Shown: positions 31,043 to 39,459 of the stretch, piece by piece | How the letters are laid out: each line of letters begins with the position of its first letter | Numbering within the stretch: position 1 is the stretch's first letter | NCBI GenBank assembly: GCA_029553375.1 | Contig: JAKPCH010000062.1 | Location: 1 to 55,278 of the forward strand | DNA: 55,278 nt | Reading direction: 5' to 3' | Origin: Deltaproteobacteria bacterium | GTDB taxonomy: Bacteria; Desulfobacterota; Syntrophia; Syntrophales; UBA8958 | The notes under the pieces: generated by a model | What the model was told of the DNA's origin: nothing | Databases searched by the model: none | The model's input: the letters and a program-made list of their open reading frames with translations, nothing else | Translations under genes and position numbers: made by a program

Positions 31043-32332
31043 ATGAGAGAAGCGGTAATCGTGAGCGGCGCCCGGACGGCCGTCGGTGAGTTCGGCGGTT
31101 CCCTGAAGGGCGTATCGGTAGTGGAGATGGGGCGCGTCGTCATCAAGGAGGCCCTCAAGAGGGCCGGTCTCAGGCCGGCGATCAGTGACTTCGTCAAGTC
31201 CTGCCGTCCCACGGCCTTCGGCGAGTTCGACATGACGGAGCTTCAGAAGAAGCACTATGACTACGATTCCTCCCTGACGCCCGTCTACGTCGACGAGGTC
31301 ATCATGGGCAACGTCCTGACGTCCGGTGTGGGTCAGAACCCACCCCGCCAGGCGGCGCTCTTCGCCGGTCTGCCCGAGGAGACCAACGTCTTCACCGTCC
31401 AGAAGGTCTGCGCCTCGGGGATGAAGGCCATCACCCTCGCCGCCCAGGCCATTCTGGCCGGAGAGGCGGACATCATCGTGGCGGGCGGTATGGAGAACAT
31501 GAGTAACGTACCGTATGCCTTGGCCGACGCCCGCTGGGGTTTCCGGATGAACATGCCCTTCGGGAAGATCACGGACCTCATGGTCCACGACGGCCTCTGG
31601 GAGATCTTCAATTCCTACCACATGGGCTTCACGGCGGAGAACATCGCCGAGAAGTACGGCATCTCGAGGGAGGAACAGGACAAGCTGGGATACGAGAGCC
31701 ACCGCCGCGCCCGGGCGGCCATCGCCTCCGGCGCCGTAGCGGACGAAATCGTCCCCATCGTCATCCCCCAGAAGAAGGGTGACCCCAAGGTCTTCAACGT
31801 CGATGAAAGACCCATGGACACCACCCTGGAAAAGATGGCCAAGCTGGCCCCCGTCTTCAAGAAGGGCGGCACCGTCACGGCGGGCAACGCCTCTGGGATC
31901 AACGACGGGGCGGCGGCCGTCGTCGTCATGAGCGCCGAGAAGGCCAAGGAATTGGGTCTCCAGCCCCTGGTGAAGATCAAGGCCTGGGCCTCCGGCGGCG
32001 TCGACCCGGCTTACATGGGCCTCGGCCCCATCCCGGCGGTCAGGAAGATCTACAAGAAATTAGGGCTCTCGACGAAGGACATCGATCTCTTCGAGCTCAA
32101 CGAGGCCTTCGCCGTCCAGGCCCTGGCGTGCATCAAGGAGCTGGAGATCGATCTCGACAAGTGCAACCTCAACGGCAGCGGTATCTCCATCGGGCACCCC
32201 ATCGGCTGCACGGGGGCGAGGATCACCTACACCCTGGCCATGCAGATGAAGAAGAAGGGCCTGAATCTGGGCATCGCTTCTTTGTGCATCGGCGGCGGTC
32301 AGGGGATGGCCATCCTGCTCGAGAAGGTATAA
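31043..32332 (+). CDS. Thiolase (acetyl-CoA acetyltransferase family) with an internal insertion
   Basis: A 429-residue thiolase with Cys123 (QKVCASGMK) as nucleophile, NEAFAVQ, GHPIGCTGAR and CIGGGQGMA, all as in canonical acetyl-CoA acetyltransferases. Compared with typical 392-residue members it has about 38 extra residues (about 44-82) just before VDEVIMGNV, containing two Cys/Tyr-rich pieces. The cause is unknown; insertion at this loop could alter oligomer contacts or add a lid. Located 48 bases after the first thiolase with a good RBS (GGAGAAG). Two thiolases in one operon suggest substrates of different chain length or branching. Confidence 0.93.
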   Translation: MREAVIVSGARTAVGEFGGSLKGVSVVEMGRVVIKEALKRAGLRPAISDFVKSCRPTAFGEFDMTELQKKHYDYDSSLTPVYVDEVIMGNVLTSGVGQNPPRQAALFAGLPEETNVFTVQKVCASGMKAITLAAQAILAGEADIIVAGGMENMSNVPYALADARWGFRMNMPFGKITDLMVHDGLWEIFNSYHMGFTAENIAEKYGISREEQDKLGYESHRRARAAIASGAVADEIVPIVIPQKKGDPKVFNVDERPMDTTLEKMAKLAPVFKKGGTVTAGNASGINDGAAAVVVMSAEKAKELGLQPLVKIKAWASGGVDPAYMGLGPIPAVRKIYKKLGLSTKDIDLFELNEAFAVQALACIKELEIDLDKCNLNGSGISIGHPIGCTGARITYTLAMQMKKKGLNLGIASLCIGGGQGMAILLEKV

Positions 32333-32346
32333 GCAAGGCAGTCAAG

Positions 32347-32371
32347 GGCGGCGGCCCGCGTGGCCGCCGCC
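32347..32371 (+). other. Intercistronic GC-rich hairpin
   Basis: A perfect 10-bp stem of G/C (32347-32356 with 32362-32371) and a 5-base loop, without a T tract, between the second thiolase and the dehydrogenase gene. Likely affects mRNA stability or read-through, not termination. Confidence 0.65.
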
Positions 32372-32398
32372 ATCTAAATCCAACACAAGGAGGGTCTT

Positions 32399-33256
32399 AT
32401 GGCAGTTAAAACGTTTGGCGTCGTCGGCGCCGGCCAGATGGGCAACGGCATCGCCCAGGTCGCGGCCTATCCCGGCGGACTCAATGTCATCATGAACGAC
32501 ATCGCCGACCAGTTCGTGGACAGGGGTTACGATACCATCTCCAAGAACCTGGACCGGCTGGTGGCCAAGGAGAAGATCACGGCCGACCAGAAGGCGGAGA
32601 TCCTGGGGCGGATCAAGAAGAGCACCAACATCGAGGACATGAAAGACGCCGACTTCGTCGTCGAGGCCGCCATCGAACGCGAGGACCTCAAGCTGAACAT
32701 TTTCAAAAAGCTCGACGAGATCTGCCGTCCCGACGTCGTCCTGGCCACCAACACCTCGTCGATCCCCATCACCCGCATCGCCGGCGCCACGAAGCGGCCC
32801 GAGAAGATCATCGGGATGCACTTCATGAACCCCGTCCCCGTCATGCGCCTCGTCGAGATCATCCGCGGTCTGGCCACCTCCCAGGAGACCTATGACCTCA
32901 CCGAGAGCCTCTCCAAGCAGTTCGGCAAGGTCCCCGTGGAGTGCAACGACTTCCCCGGCTTCATCTCGAACCGCATCCTCATGCCCATGATCAACGAGGC
33001 CTTCTACGCCCTCATGGAAGGCGTCGGGACCCCCAAGGCCATAGACGACATTATGGTCCTGGGGATGAACCATCCCATGGGCCCCCTGGCCCTGGCGGAC
33101 CTCATCGGCCTCGACACCTGCTGGGCCATTATGAACGTCCTGCACCAGGGCTTCGGTGATTCCAAGTACCGCCCCTGTCCCCTGTTGAAGAAATACGTCG
33201 ACGCCGGCTGGCTGGGCCGGAAGGTCGGCAAGGGCGTCTACGACTACGGCAAGTGA
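32399..33256 (+). CDS. hbd: 3-hydroxyacyl-CoA (3-hydroxybutyryl-CoA) dehydrogenase
   Basis: A 285-residue NAD(P)-dependent 3-hydroxyacyl-CoA dehydrogenase of the stand-alone Hbd type. [14 protein letters not shown] is the dinucleotide loop; [33 protein letters not shown] (catalytic His) and [10 protein letters not shown] are strict family motifs; the C-terminal domain ends [13 protein letters not shown]. Length fits (about 282). It follows the two thiolases and precedes an enoyl-CoA hydratase, giving the order used in butyrate/crotonate metabolism. RBS AAGGAGG is good. Confidence 0.95.
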   Translation: MAVKTFGVVGAGQMGNGIAQVAAYPGGLNVIMNDIADQFVDRGYDTISKNLDRLVAKEKITADQKAEILGRIKKSTNIEDMKDADFVVEAAIEREDLKLNIFKKLDEICRPDVVLATNTSSIPITRIAGATKRPEKIIGMHFMNPVPVMRLVEIIRGLATSQETYDLTESLSKQFGKVPVECNDFPGFISNRILMPMINEAFYALMEGVGTPKAIDDIMVLGMNHPMGPLALADLIGLDTCWAIMNVLHQGFGDSKYRPCPLLKKYVDAGWLGRKVGKGVYDYGK

Positions 33257-33294
33257 GGTCAAGTCAATCTCTTTAAGGAAGGGGGAGTGGATAG

Positions 33295-34077
33295 ATGGAA
33301 TTCAAGAATCTTTTGTACGAGCTGGACGGCGGGGTGGTCACCATCACCATCAACCGGCCCAAGGCCCTCAACGCCTTGAACTCGGAGGTCATGGGGGAGA
33401 TCAATGCCGCCGTAACGGCCTGCGGGAAGGATGACGCCGTCAAGGCCGTCATCATCACCGGCGCGGGGGAGAAATCCTTCGTGGCCGGCGCCGACATCTC
33501 CCAGATGGTGGACATGAAGCCCCAGCAGGCCATGGCCTTCATGGAGTTCGGGATCGAGACCTTCCGGCTCATCGAGACCCTGCCGAAACCGGTCATCGCC
33601 GCGGTGAACGGCTTCGCCCTCGGCGGCGGCACGGAGCTGGCCATGTCCTGCGATTTTCGGTTCGCCTCCGAGAACGCCCGTTTCGGCCAGCCGGAGATCC
33701 TCATCGGCCTCATCCCCGGTTGGGGGGGGACGCAGCGCCTGGCACGCCTCGTCGGCATGGGGAGGGCCAAGGAGCTAATCATGGCGGGCGACCAGATCAA
33801 CGCCCAGCGGGCCTACGAGATCGGTCTGGTCAACAAGGTGTTCCCGTTGGATCAGCTCCTGCCGGAGACGAAGAAATTCGCCGCCAAGCTGGCGACCCTG
33901 CCCGGTTTTGCCCTGAAGATGGCCAAACACGCCATCAACTTCGGTTATGACCTGGCCCTGGACAACGCCATGAGACTGGAGACACAGTGCTGCGCCCAGT
34001 GCTTCAGCACGGACGATCAGAAGGAGGGTATGCGGGCCTTCCTGGAGAAGAGGAAGCCGCAGTTCAAGGGATGTTAG
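33295..34077 (+). CDS. Enoyl-CoA hydratase (crotonase)
   Basis: A 260-residue canonical crotonase hydrating 2-enoyl-CoA. Both acid residues are present: Glu114 in GGGTELAMSCD and Glu134 in FGQPEILIG, with GWGGTQRL behind. FVAGADISQM forms the oxyanion hole. It is the only one of the three crotonases in the window with the full hydratase signature. 38 bases after the dehydrogenase gene; its RBS AAGGGGGAG lies 6 bases before the ATG. Operon partner of hydroxyacyl-CoA dehydrogenase. Confidence 0.95.
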   Translation: MEFKNLLYELDGGVVTITINRPKALNALNSEVMGEINAAVTACGKDDAVKAVIITGAGEKSFVAGADISQMVDMKPQQAMAFMEFGIETFRLIETLPKPVIAAVNGFALGGGTELAMSCDFRFASENARFGQPEILIGLIPGWGGTQRLARLVGMGRAKELIMAGDQINAQRAYEIGLVNKVFPLDQLLPETKKFAAKLATLPGFALKMAKHAINFGYDLALDNAMRLETQCCAQCFSTDDQKEGMRAFLEKRKPQFKGC

Positions 34078-34111
34078 ACCTGTAAGAAAAAATTTTAAGG
34101 GGGGTATTACT

Positions 34112-35260
34112 ATGAATTTTGCTTTGACCGAAGAGCAACAGATGGTGAAGGACCAGGTAACCAGGTTTGCCGAGACGGAGATCAAACCCATCGCGGCGGA
34201 GCTGGACCGCACACACCGGCATCCCGAGGAGATCTGCCGCAAGCTGGGGCAGATGGGGATCATGGGCGTCGCCATCCCCACGGAATACGGCGGCGCCGGC
34301 ATGGACACGGTGACTTACGTCCACTGCATGATCGCCATTTCCAAGGCCTGCGCCAGCACGGGGGTCATCGTTTCCGTCAACAACTCCCTTTACGGCTTCC
34401 CCCTTAACACCTACGGGACCCACGAGCAGAAGCTGAAGTATCTCGTCCCCGTCGCCAGCGGCCAGGTGGAGGGGTGCTACGCCCTCACGGAGGCCAACGC
34501 CGGTTCCGACGCCGCGTCTTTGGCCTGCCGGGCCGTCCTCAAGGGGGATAAGTACATCGTCAACGGCGTCAAGCGTTTCATTACCAACGGCAACGTGGCC
34601 CGCTACTGCGTCCTCGCCGCCACGGAGGATCCCGCCAAGGGTTACAAGGGGGTCCTTAACCTGGTCGTCGACCTGAAGAATACCCCCGGCTTCTCCATCG
34701 GGAAGATCGAGGAGAAACTGGGGATCTTGGCCTCCGGGACGGCGGAGCTCGTCTTCGAGGACGCCGAGGTCCCGGCGGAGAACCTCCTGGGCAAGCCCGG
34801 CCAGGGGTTCCGCCAGATGCTCTCCGGTCTCGATGCGGGGCGTATCGGCATCGGTTCCCAGGCCTGCGGCATCGGAAAGGCCGCCCTCGAGGACGCCCTG
34901 AATTACGCCAAGGAGAGGGTCCAGTTCGGCAAACCCATCTCCACCTTCCAGGCGATCCAGTTCAAGTTGGCTGACATGGCCACGGAACTCGACGCCGCCG
35001 AGCTCCTCCTCCTCAGGGCCGCCTGGATGGAGGACAACCACATGGACTACGAGAAGGAATCGGCCATGGCCAAGATGTACGCCTCCGACGTCGCCATGAA
35101 GGCGGCCATCGAGTGCGTCCAGATCTTCGGCGGTTACGGATACTGCAAGGAGTACCCGGCGGAGCGGCACATGAGGGATGCCAAGATCTGCCAGATCTAC
35201 GAGGGCACCAACGAGATCCAGAGGGTCGTCATCGCCAGGAAGCTCCTGAGCCTGCGTTAA
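34112..35260 (+). CDS. Acyl-CoA dehydrogenase (butyryl-CoA dehydrogenase type)
   Basis: A 382-residue FAD acyl-CoA dehydrogenase. ALTEANAGSDAAS, FITNGNVARYCVL, RVQFGKPISTFQAIQ and Glu364 in YEGTNEIQR are the FAD-binding and catalytic parts. Length and motifs are of short-chain (butyryl-CoA) type. It closes the rightward beta-oxidation operon, 34 bases after the crotonase, RBS AAGGGGGG. Electrons normally pass to an electron-transfer flavoprotein, which is not encoded here. A terminator follows at 35279. Confidence 0.94.
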   Translation: MNFALTEEQQMVKDQVTRFAETEIKPIAAELDRTHRHPEEICRKLGQMGIMGVAIPTEYGGAGMDTVTYVHCMIAISKACASTGVIVSVNNSLYGFPLNTYGTHEQKLKYLVPVASGQVEGCYALTEANAGSDAASLACRAVLKGDKYIVNGVKRFITNGNVARYCVLAATEDPAKGYKGVLNLVVDLKNTPGFSIGKIEEKLGILASGTAELVFEDAEVPAENLLGKPGQGFRQMLSGLDAGRIGIGSQACGIGKAALEDALNYAKERVQFGKPISTFQAIQFKLADMATELDAAELLLLRAAWMEDNHMDYEKESAMAKMYASDVAMKAAIECVQIFGGYGYCKEYPAERHMRDAKICQIYEGTNEIQRVVIARKLLSLR

Positions 35261-35278
35261 GATTTTGACGAAACCAGC

Positions 35279-35316
35279 GGGTGGGCGGGGCAAGATACCC
35301 GCTCACCCTTCTTTTT
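35279..35316 (+). terminator. Intrinsic terminator after the beta-oxidation operon
   Basis: An 11-bp stem (35279-35289 with 35298-35308, one G-U pair) is followed by TTCTTTTTG. It ends 12 bases before the next ATG at 35328, so the mutase gene may depend on read-through or lies with its own start signal in the overlap. Confidence 0.75.
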
Positions 35317-35327
35317 GAGGAGGGACC

Positions 35328-36536
35328 ATGGACCCCGAGCTGATCGACAAACTGGTGATCCCCGGCAACACCAAGATCGTGTTTCTCATCATGGACGGTC
35401 TGGGGGGGCTGCCGCGGGAAGAGGGGGGACTGACGGAACTGGAATCGGCCCGGCGGCCCAACATGAACGCCCTGGCCAGGGTCTCCCTCTGCGGGCTCTT
35501 GGATCCCGTGGCCCCCGGTGTTACACCGGGCAGCGGTCCCGCCCATTTCGCCCTCTTCGGGTATGACCCCGTCAAGAACAACATCGGCCGGGGGATCCTC
35601 GAAGGGGCCGGGATAGATTACCCCATGACGGATCGGGACCTCCTCATCCGGGTGAACTTCGCCACGGCCGACGGAGAAGGGCGGGTCGTGGACCGCCGTG
35701 CCGGCCGCATCGACACGGAGACCAACCGGAGGGTCTGTGCCAAACTCCAGGAGGCCGTACGCCTCGGACCGGGGATCGAGGTCTTCTTCGAGCCCGTGAA
35801 GGAACACCGGGCCCTCCTCGTCTTGAGGGGCGACGGCCTCGAGGACCGGATCCAGGAAACGGACCCCCAGAAGACGGGGGTCCCCCCTCTCCCCCCCGCC
35901 CCTTTGAGCCCCGCCGCCGAGGCGACCTCCCGGATCCTTGAGGAGGTCGTCGGCCGGGCCCACGCCGCCCTGGCCGACGAACCCAAGGCCAACACCCTCC
36001 TCTTGCGGGGTTACGCCCGTTACCGCCGCTACCCCTCCCTGAGGGAGCGTTTCCTCCTCAACCCCCTCGCCGTGGCCGTCTATCCCATGTACCGGGGCAT
36101 CGCCCGTCTCTTGGGGATGACCGTCGCCGGCGGCGCCGACACGATCGAGAAGGAATTCGCCCTGGTCAGGGAAAACTACGGGACCTACGACTTCTTCTTC
36201 CTCCATGTGAAGCCTACGGACTCCAGGGGAGAAGACGGCGATTTCGAGGGCAAGGTCAAGGTCATCGAGGAGGTGGACGCCCTGTTGCCCCAGCTCGTCG
36301 ATCTGGAACCCGACGTCCTGGTCGTCACGGGGGACCATTCCACCCCCGCCGTCCTCGCCTCCCACAGCTGGCACCCCGTCCCCGTCATCCTCCACGCCCG
36401 GACCTGCCGTCCCGACAGGGTCGAGGTCTTCTCCGAGCGGTCCTGCGCGGCCGGGGGCCTCGGCCGGATGCCCATGGTCCGCCTCATGGGACTGGCCTTG
36501 GCCCACGCGGGCCGCCTCGAGAAGTTCGGCGCCTGA
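35328..36536 (+). CDS. apgM: 2,3-Bisphosphoglycerate-independent phosphoglycerate mutase, archaeal type
   Basis: A 402-residue metal-dependent phosphoglycerate mutase of the aPGAM family, interconverting 3- and 2-phosphoglycerate in glycolysis/gluconeogenesis. IVFLIMDGLGGLP holds the first metal Asp; NMNALARVS; PGSGPAHFALFGYDP carries the phosphorylated Ser; DFFFLHVKPTDSRGEDGD and VVTGDHSTPAVLASHSWHPVP supply further metal-binding Asp and His residues. Length matches the family (about 400-410). RBS GAGGAGG precedes the ATG. It stands alone between the beta-oxidation operon and nrdD. Confidence 0.93.
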   Translation: MDPELIDKLVIPGNTKIVFLIMDGLGGLPREEGGLTELESARRPNMNALARVSLCGLLDPVAPGVTPGSGPAHFALFGYDPVKNNIGRGILEGAGIDYPMTDRDLLIRVNFATADGEGRVVDRRAGRIDTETNRRVCAKLQEAVRLGPGIEVFFEPVKEHRALLVLRGDGLEDRIQETDPQKTGVPPLPPAPLSPAAEATSRILEEVVGRAHAALADEPKANTLLLRGYARYRRYPSLRERFLLNPLAVAVYPMYRGIARLLGMTVAGGADTIEKEFALVRENYGTYDFFFLHVKPTDSRGEDGDFEGKVKVIEEVDALLPQLVDLEPDVLVVTGDHSTPAVLASHSWHPVPVILHARTCRPDRVEVFSERSCAAGGLGRMPMVRLMGLALAHAGRLEKFGA

Positions 36537-36559
36537 AGCCCCCACATTTTTCTTGATTA

Positions 36560-36606
36560 CAACAATATGTTGTGGTATCTGGAATGCTGACCACAACATA
36601 TGGGAG
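36560..36606 (+). promoter_or_regulatory. Tandem NrdR boxes upstream of nrdD
   Basis: Two sites resembling the NrdR consensus acaCwAtATaTwGtgt: box 1 at 36560-36575 (12 of 16 matches) and box 2 at 36591-36606 (10 of 16). They are 31 bases apart, three helix turns, as is typical of NrdR operators. They lie 55-100 bases before the nrdD ATG. NrdR represses ribonucleotide reductase genes when dATP is high. Confidence 0.75.
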
Positions 36607-36660
36607 TTATTTTCCTTTAATTCCAGCGTTTTCTCTTTTTTGAAGGGGGGGGTCCGGGCC

Positions 36661-38751
36661 ATGCACAGCAAGATTCGCAAGCGGGATGGTCGTCTCGTAA
36701 AGTTCAACGCCGAGAAGATCACCAACGCCATCGCCAAGGCGGGGACGGCTACGGGGGAGTTCGACGAAAAGGTGGCCAGGAAACTGACCATCCGCGTCCT
36801 GAACCTGGCGGAGAGGCTCTTCGACAATCGGATCATGTCCGTCGAGGAGGTCCAGGATATCGTCGAGGAGGTACTCCTCGCCTCGCCTTACCGCCGCACG
36901 GCCAAGGCCTATATCATCTACCGGGACCAGCACGCCCGCCTGCGGGAGATCGCCAATCGCATGGAGGTCGATCTCGTCGATCAGTACCTCAAGAAGATCG
37001 ATTGGAAGATCAACGAGAACAGCAACATGGATTACTCCCTCCAGGGGCTGAACAATTACATCTCCTCCGAGGTCAGCAAGGTCTACTGGCTCAACGAGGT
37101 CTATTCGCCGGAGATCCGCAAGGCCCACACGGACGGGGATTTCCACATCCACGACCTCAGTCTCCTCTCCGTCTACTGCGTCGGCTGGGATCTCTACGAC
37201 CTGTTGCTCGAGGGCTTCCGGGGGGTTTCCGGCAAGGTGGAGAGCCGCCCGGCCAAGCACCTCCGCAGCGCCCTCGGTCAGGTGGTCAACTTCTTCTACA
37301 CCCTCCAGGGTGAGGCGGCGGGCGCCCAGGCCTTCTCCAACTTCGACACCCTCCTTGCCCCCTTCATCCGCTATGACGCCCTGAACTACAAGGAAATCAA
37401 GCAGGCCCTTCAGGAGTTCATCTTCAACATCAACGTCCCCACCCGGGTCGGTTTCCAGACCCCCTTCACGAACGTCACCCTCGACGTGACCGTCCCGCGC
37501 TACTATGCCGATCAGAACGTCATCATCGGCGGTCAGCCCCAGAGGGAGACCTACGGGGAGTTCCAGGAGGAGATGGATCTGTTCAACAAGGCCTTCCTGG
37601 AGGTCATGGCGGAGGGGGACGCCAAGGGGAGGGTCTTTACGTTCCCCATCCCCACCTACAACATCACCAGGGAGTTCTGCTGGGAGGACCCCAAGCTGAA
37701 CGGCCTGTGGGAGATGACGGCCAAGTACGGCGTCCCCTATTTCTCCAACTTCATCAACTCCGACATGAACCCCGAGGACGCCCGCAGCATGTGCTGCCGC
37801 CTCCGCATCGACAACCGGGAACTGGAGAAGAGGGGCGGGGGGCTTTTCGGCTCCAATCCCCTGACGGGATCCATCGGCGTCATCACCCTCAACATGCCGC
37901 GCCTGGGCTATCTCTCCCGGACGGAGCGGGAGTTCTTCGAACGACTCGACAGACTGATGGACATCGCCAAGGAGAGTCTGGAGACGAAGAGGAAGGTCCT
38001 GGAGAAGTTCACGGAGGGGAACCTCTACCCCTACACGAAGTACTATCTAAGGAGCGTCAAGGAAAGATTCGGGGAGTACTGGAAGAACCATTTCTCCACC
38101 ATCGGCCTCGTCGGCATGAACGAGGCCTGCCTGAACCTCCTGGGATCGAACATCGCCTCGCCGGCGGGGCAGGAATTCACCAAGCGGGTCTTGGATTTCA
38201 TGCGGGAGAAGCTCCTGCGCTACCAGAAGGAGACGAAGAACAACTACAACCTCGAATCGACCCCCGCGGAGGGGACGTCCTACCGCCTGGCCAAACTGGA
38301 CAAGCAGAAGTACCCGGAGATCATCTGTGCCAACGAGGAGGCCGTGCGCCAGCGGGCTGCCGAGCCCTTCTACACCAACTCCACCCAGCTGCCCGTCAAC
38401 TTCACCGACGACATCTTCGAGGCCCTGGACCTCCAGGACGGCATCCAGGTGAAATACACGGGCGGGACGGTGTTTCACACCTTCGCGGGGGAGAGGATCG
38501 ACGACCCCGCCTCAGTGAGGCAGCTGATCCGGCGGATCTGCACGAAGTACCACCTGCCCTATCTCACCTTCACCCCCACCTTCAGCGTCTGTCCCAGTCA
38601 CGGCTACCTGAAGGGGGAACGGGAGCTCTGCCCCGAGTGTCACGAGCCCTGTGAGATCTATTCCCGGGTGGTCGGTTACCTGCGGCCGGTCAAACAGTGG
38701 AACAAGGGTAAACAGGCGGAATTCGCCCAGAGAAAGGTCTTCAGTTTCTGA
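36661..38751 (+). CDS. nrdD: Anaerobic ribonucleoside-triphosphate reductase (class III)
   Basis: A 696-residue glycyl-radical ribonucleotide reductase making dNTPs without oxygen. Residues about 1-95 form the ATP-cone allosteric domain (IRKRDGRLVKFNAEKI). The barrel includes DGDFHIHDLS, RSMCCRLRIDNRELE with the active-site Cys pair, and NFINSDMNPED. Near the end, CPSH...CPECHEPCEIY binds zinc, and RVVGYLRP carries the glycyl radical at Gly672. The ending RVVGYLRPVKQWNKGKQAEF resembles the Thermotoga/archaeal subgroup. I start at the ATG 36661, preceded by a G-rich RBS; the frame is open to 36553 but crosses NrdR boxes. nrdG follows 2 bases later. Confidence 0.95.
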   Translation: MHSKIRKRDGRLVKFNAEKITNAIAKAGTATGEFDEKVARKLTIRVLNLAERLFDNRIMSVEEVQDIVEEVLLASPYRRTAKAYIIYRDQHARLREIANRMEVDLVDQYLKKIDWKINENSNMDYSLQGLNNYISSEVSKVYWLNEVYSPEIRKAHTDGDFHIHDLSLLSVYCVGWDLYDLLLEGFRGVSGKVESRPAKHLRSALGQVVNFFYTLQGEAAGAQAFSNFDTLLAPFIRYDALNYKEIKQALQEFIFNINVPTRVGFQTPFTNVTLDVTVPRYYADQNVIIGGQPQRETYGEFQEEMDLFNKAFLEVMAEGDAKGRVFTFPIPTYNITREFCWEDPKLNGLWEMTAKYGVPYFSNFINSDMNPEDARSMCCRLRIDNRELEKRGGGLFGSNPLTGSIGVITLNMPRLGYLSRTEREFFERLDRLMDIAKESLETKRKVLEKFTEGNLYPYTKYYLRSVKERFGEYWKNHFSTIGLVGMNEACLNLLGSNIASPAGQEFTKRVLDFMREKLLRYQKETKNNYNLESTPAEGTSYRLAKLDKQKYPEIICANEEAVRQRAAEPFYTNSTQLPVNFTDDIFEALDLQDGIQVKYTGGTVFHTFAGERIDDPASVRQLIRRICTKYHLPYLTFTPTFSVCPSHGYLKGERELCPECHEPCEIYSRVVGYLRPVKQWNKGKQAEFAQRKVFSF

Positions 38752-38753
38752 CG

Positions 38754-39443
38754 ATGCGTATCGGCGCCCACCAGAAGGTATCCCTCATCGATTACCCGCC
38801 GTACATCAGCGCCGTGGTCTTCACCCAGGGCTGCAACTTCCGCTGTCCCTACTGCCACAACCCGGAGCTGGTCCTGCCGGAATCTTACGAGGAGACCCTG
38901 GAGGTGGATTCGATCTTGTCCTTCCTGGACAGGAGGAGAGGCAAGCTGGACGCCGTGGTGGTGACGGGTGGTGAGCCGACGATTCAGAAGGGTCTTTTGG
39001 CCTTCCTCAAGAGGGTGCGCGCCAAGGGCTTCCTCGTCAAGATTGATACCAACGGCTCACGGCCCGAAGTCCTGGATGAGCTCCTGGCGGCGCGGCTCGT
39101 CGATTTCGTGGCCATGGACGTCAAGGCCCCCCTCGAGCGTTACACGGAGGCGGCCGGCGTGGAGGTGGATCCGAAGGTGATCCGTGCCAGTGTGGAGATC
39201 CTGAAGGCCTCGGGTGTGGATCACGAGTTCCGCACCACCGTCGTCGAGGGGCTACTGACGGAGGAAGACCTCGATGGTGTGGCCGGCGAGTTGGCCGGCG
39301 CGAAACGTTACGTCTTGCAGAGGTTCGTACCTTCCAAGCATGTCGATCCCGCCTATGGCCGCAAGGCCCCGACGAATCTCGCCACTCTGGAGAGGGTCAA
39401 AGGACGCCTGGAGGGCAGGGTGGGCGCCGTGATCGTCCGTTAG
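38754..39443 (+). CDS. nrdG: Anaerobic ribonucleotide reductase activating protein
   Basis: A 229-residue radical-SAM activase, generating the glycyl radical of NrdD. C27-x3-C31-x2-C34 (GCNFRCPYCHNPELV) binds the 4Fe-4S cluster; VVTGGEPTIQKGL and KIDTNGSRPEVL follow; this longer form resembles the archaeal/Thermotoga NrdG and matches its NrdD subgroup. ATG is 2 bases after the nrdD stop, so they are co-translated. Confidence 0.95.
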   Translation: MRIGAHQKVSLIDYPPYISAVVFTQGCNFRCPYCHNPELVLPESYEETLEVDSILSFLDRRRGKLDAVVVTGGEPTIQKGLLAFLKRVRAKGFLVKIDTNGSRPEVLDELLAARLVDFVAMDVKAPLERYTEAAGVEVDPKVIRASVEILKASGVDHEFRTTVVEGLLTEEDLDGVAGELAGAKRYVLQRFVPSKHVDPAYGRKAPTNLATLERVKGRLEGRVGAVIVR

Positions 39444-39459
39444 TGGAAAGAGAGGCGCC

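Noticed and set aside
29561-31702. A 713-residue open frame on the minus strand
   Set aside because: Opposite the two thiolase genes; low-complexity composition and no motif. A shadow of high-GC coding.
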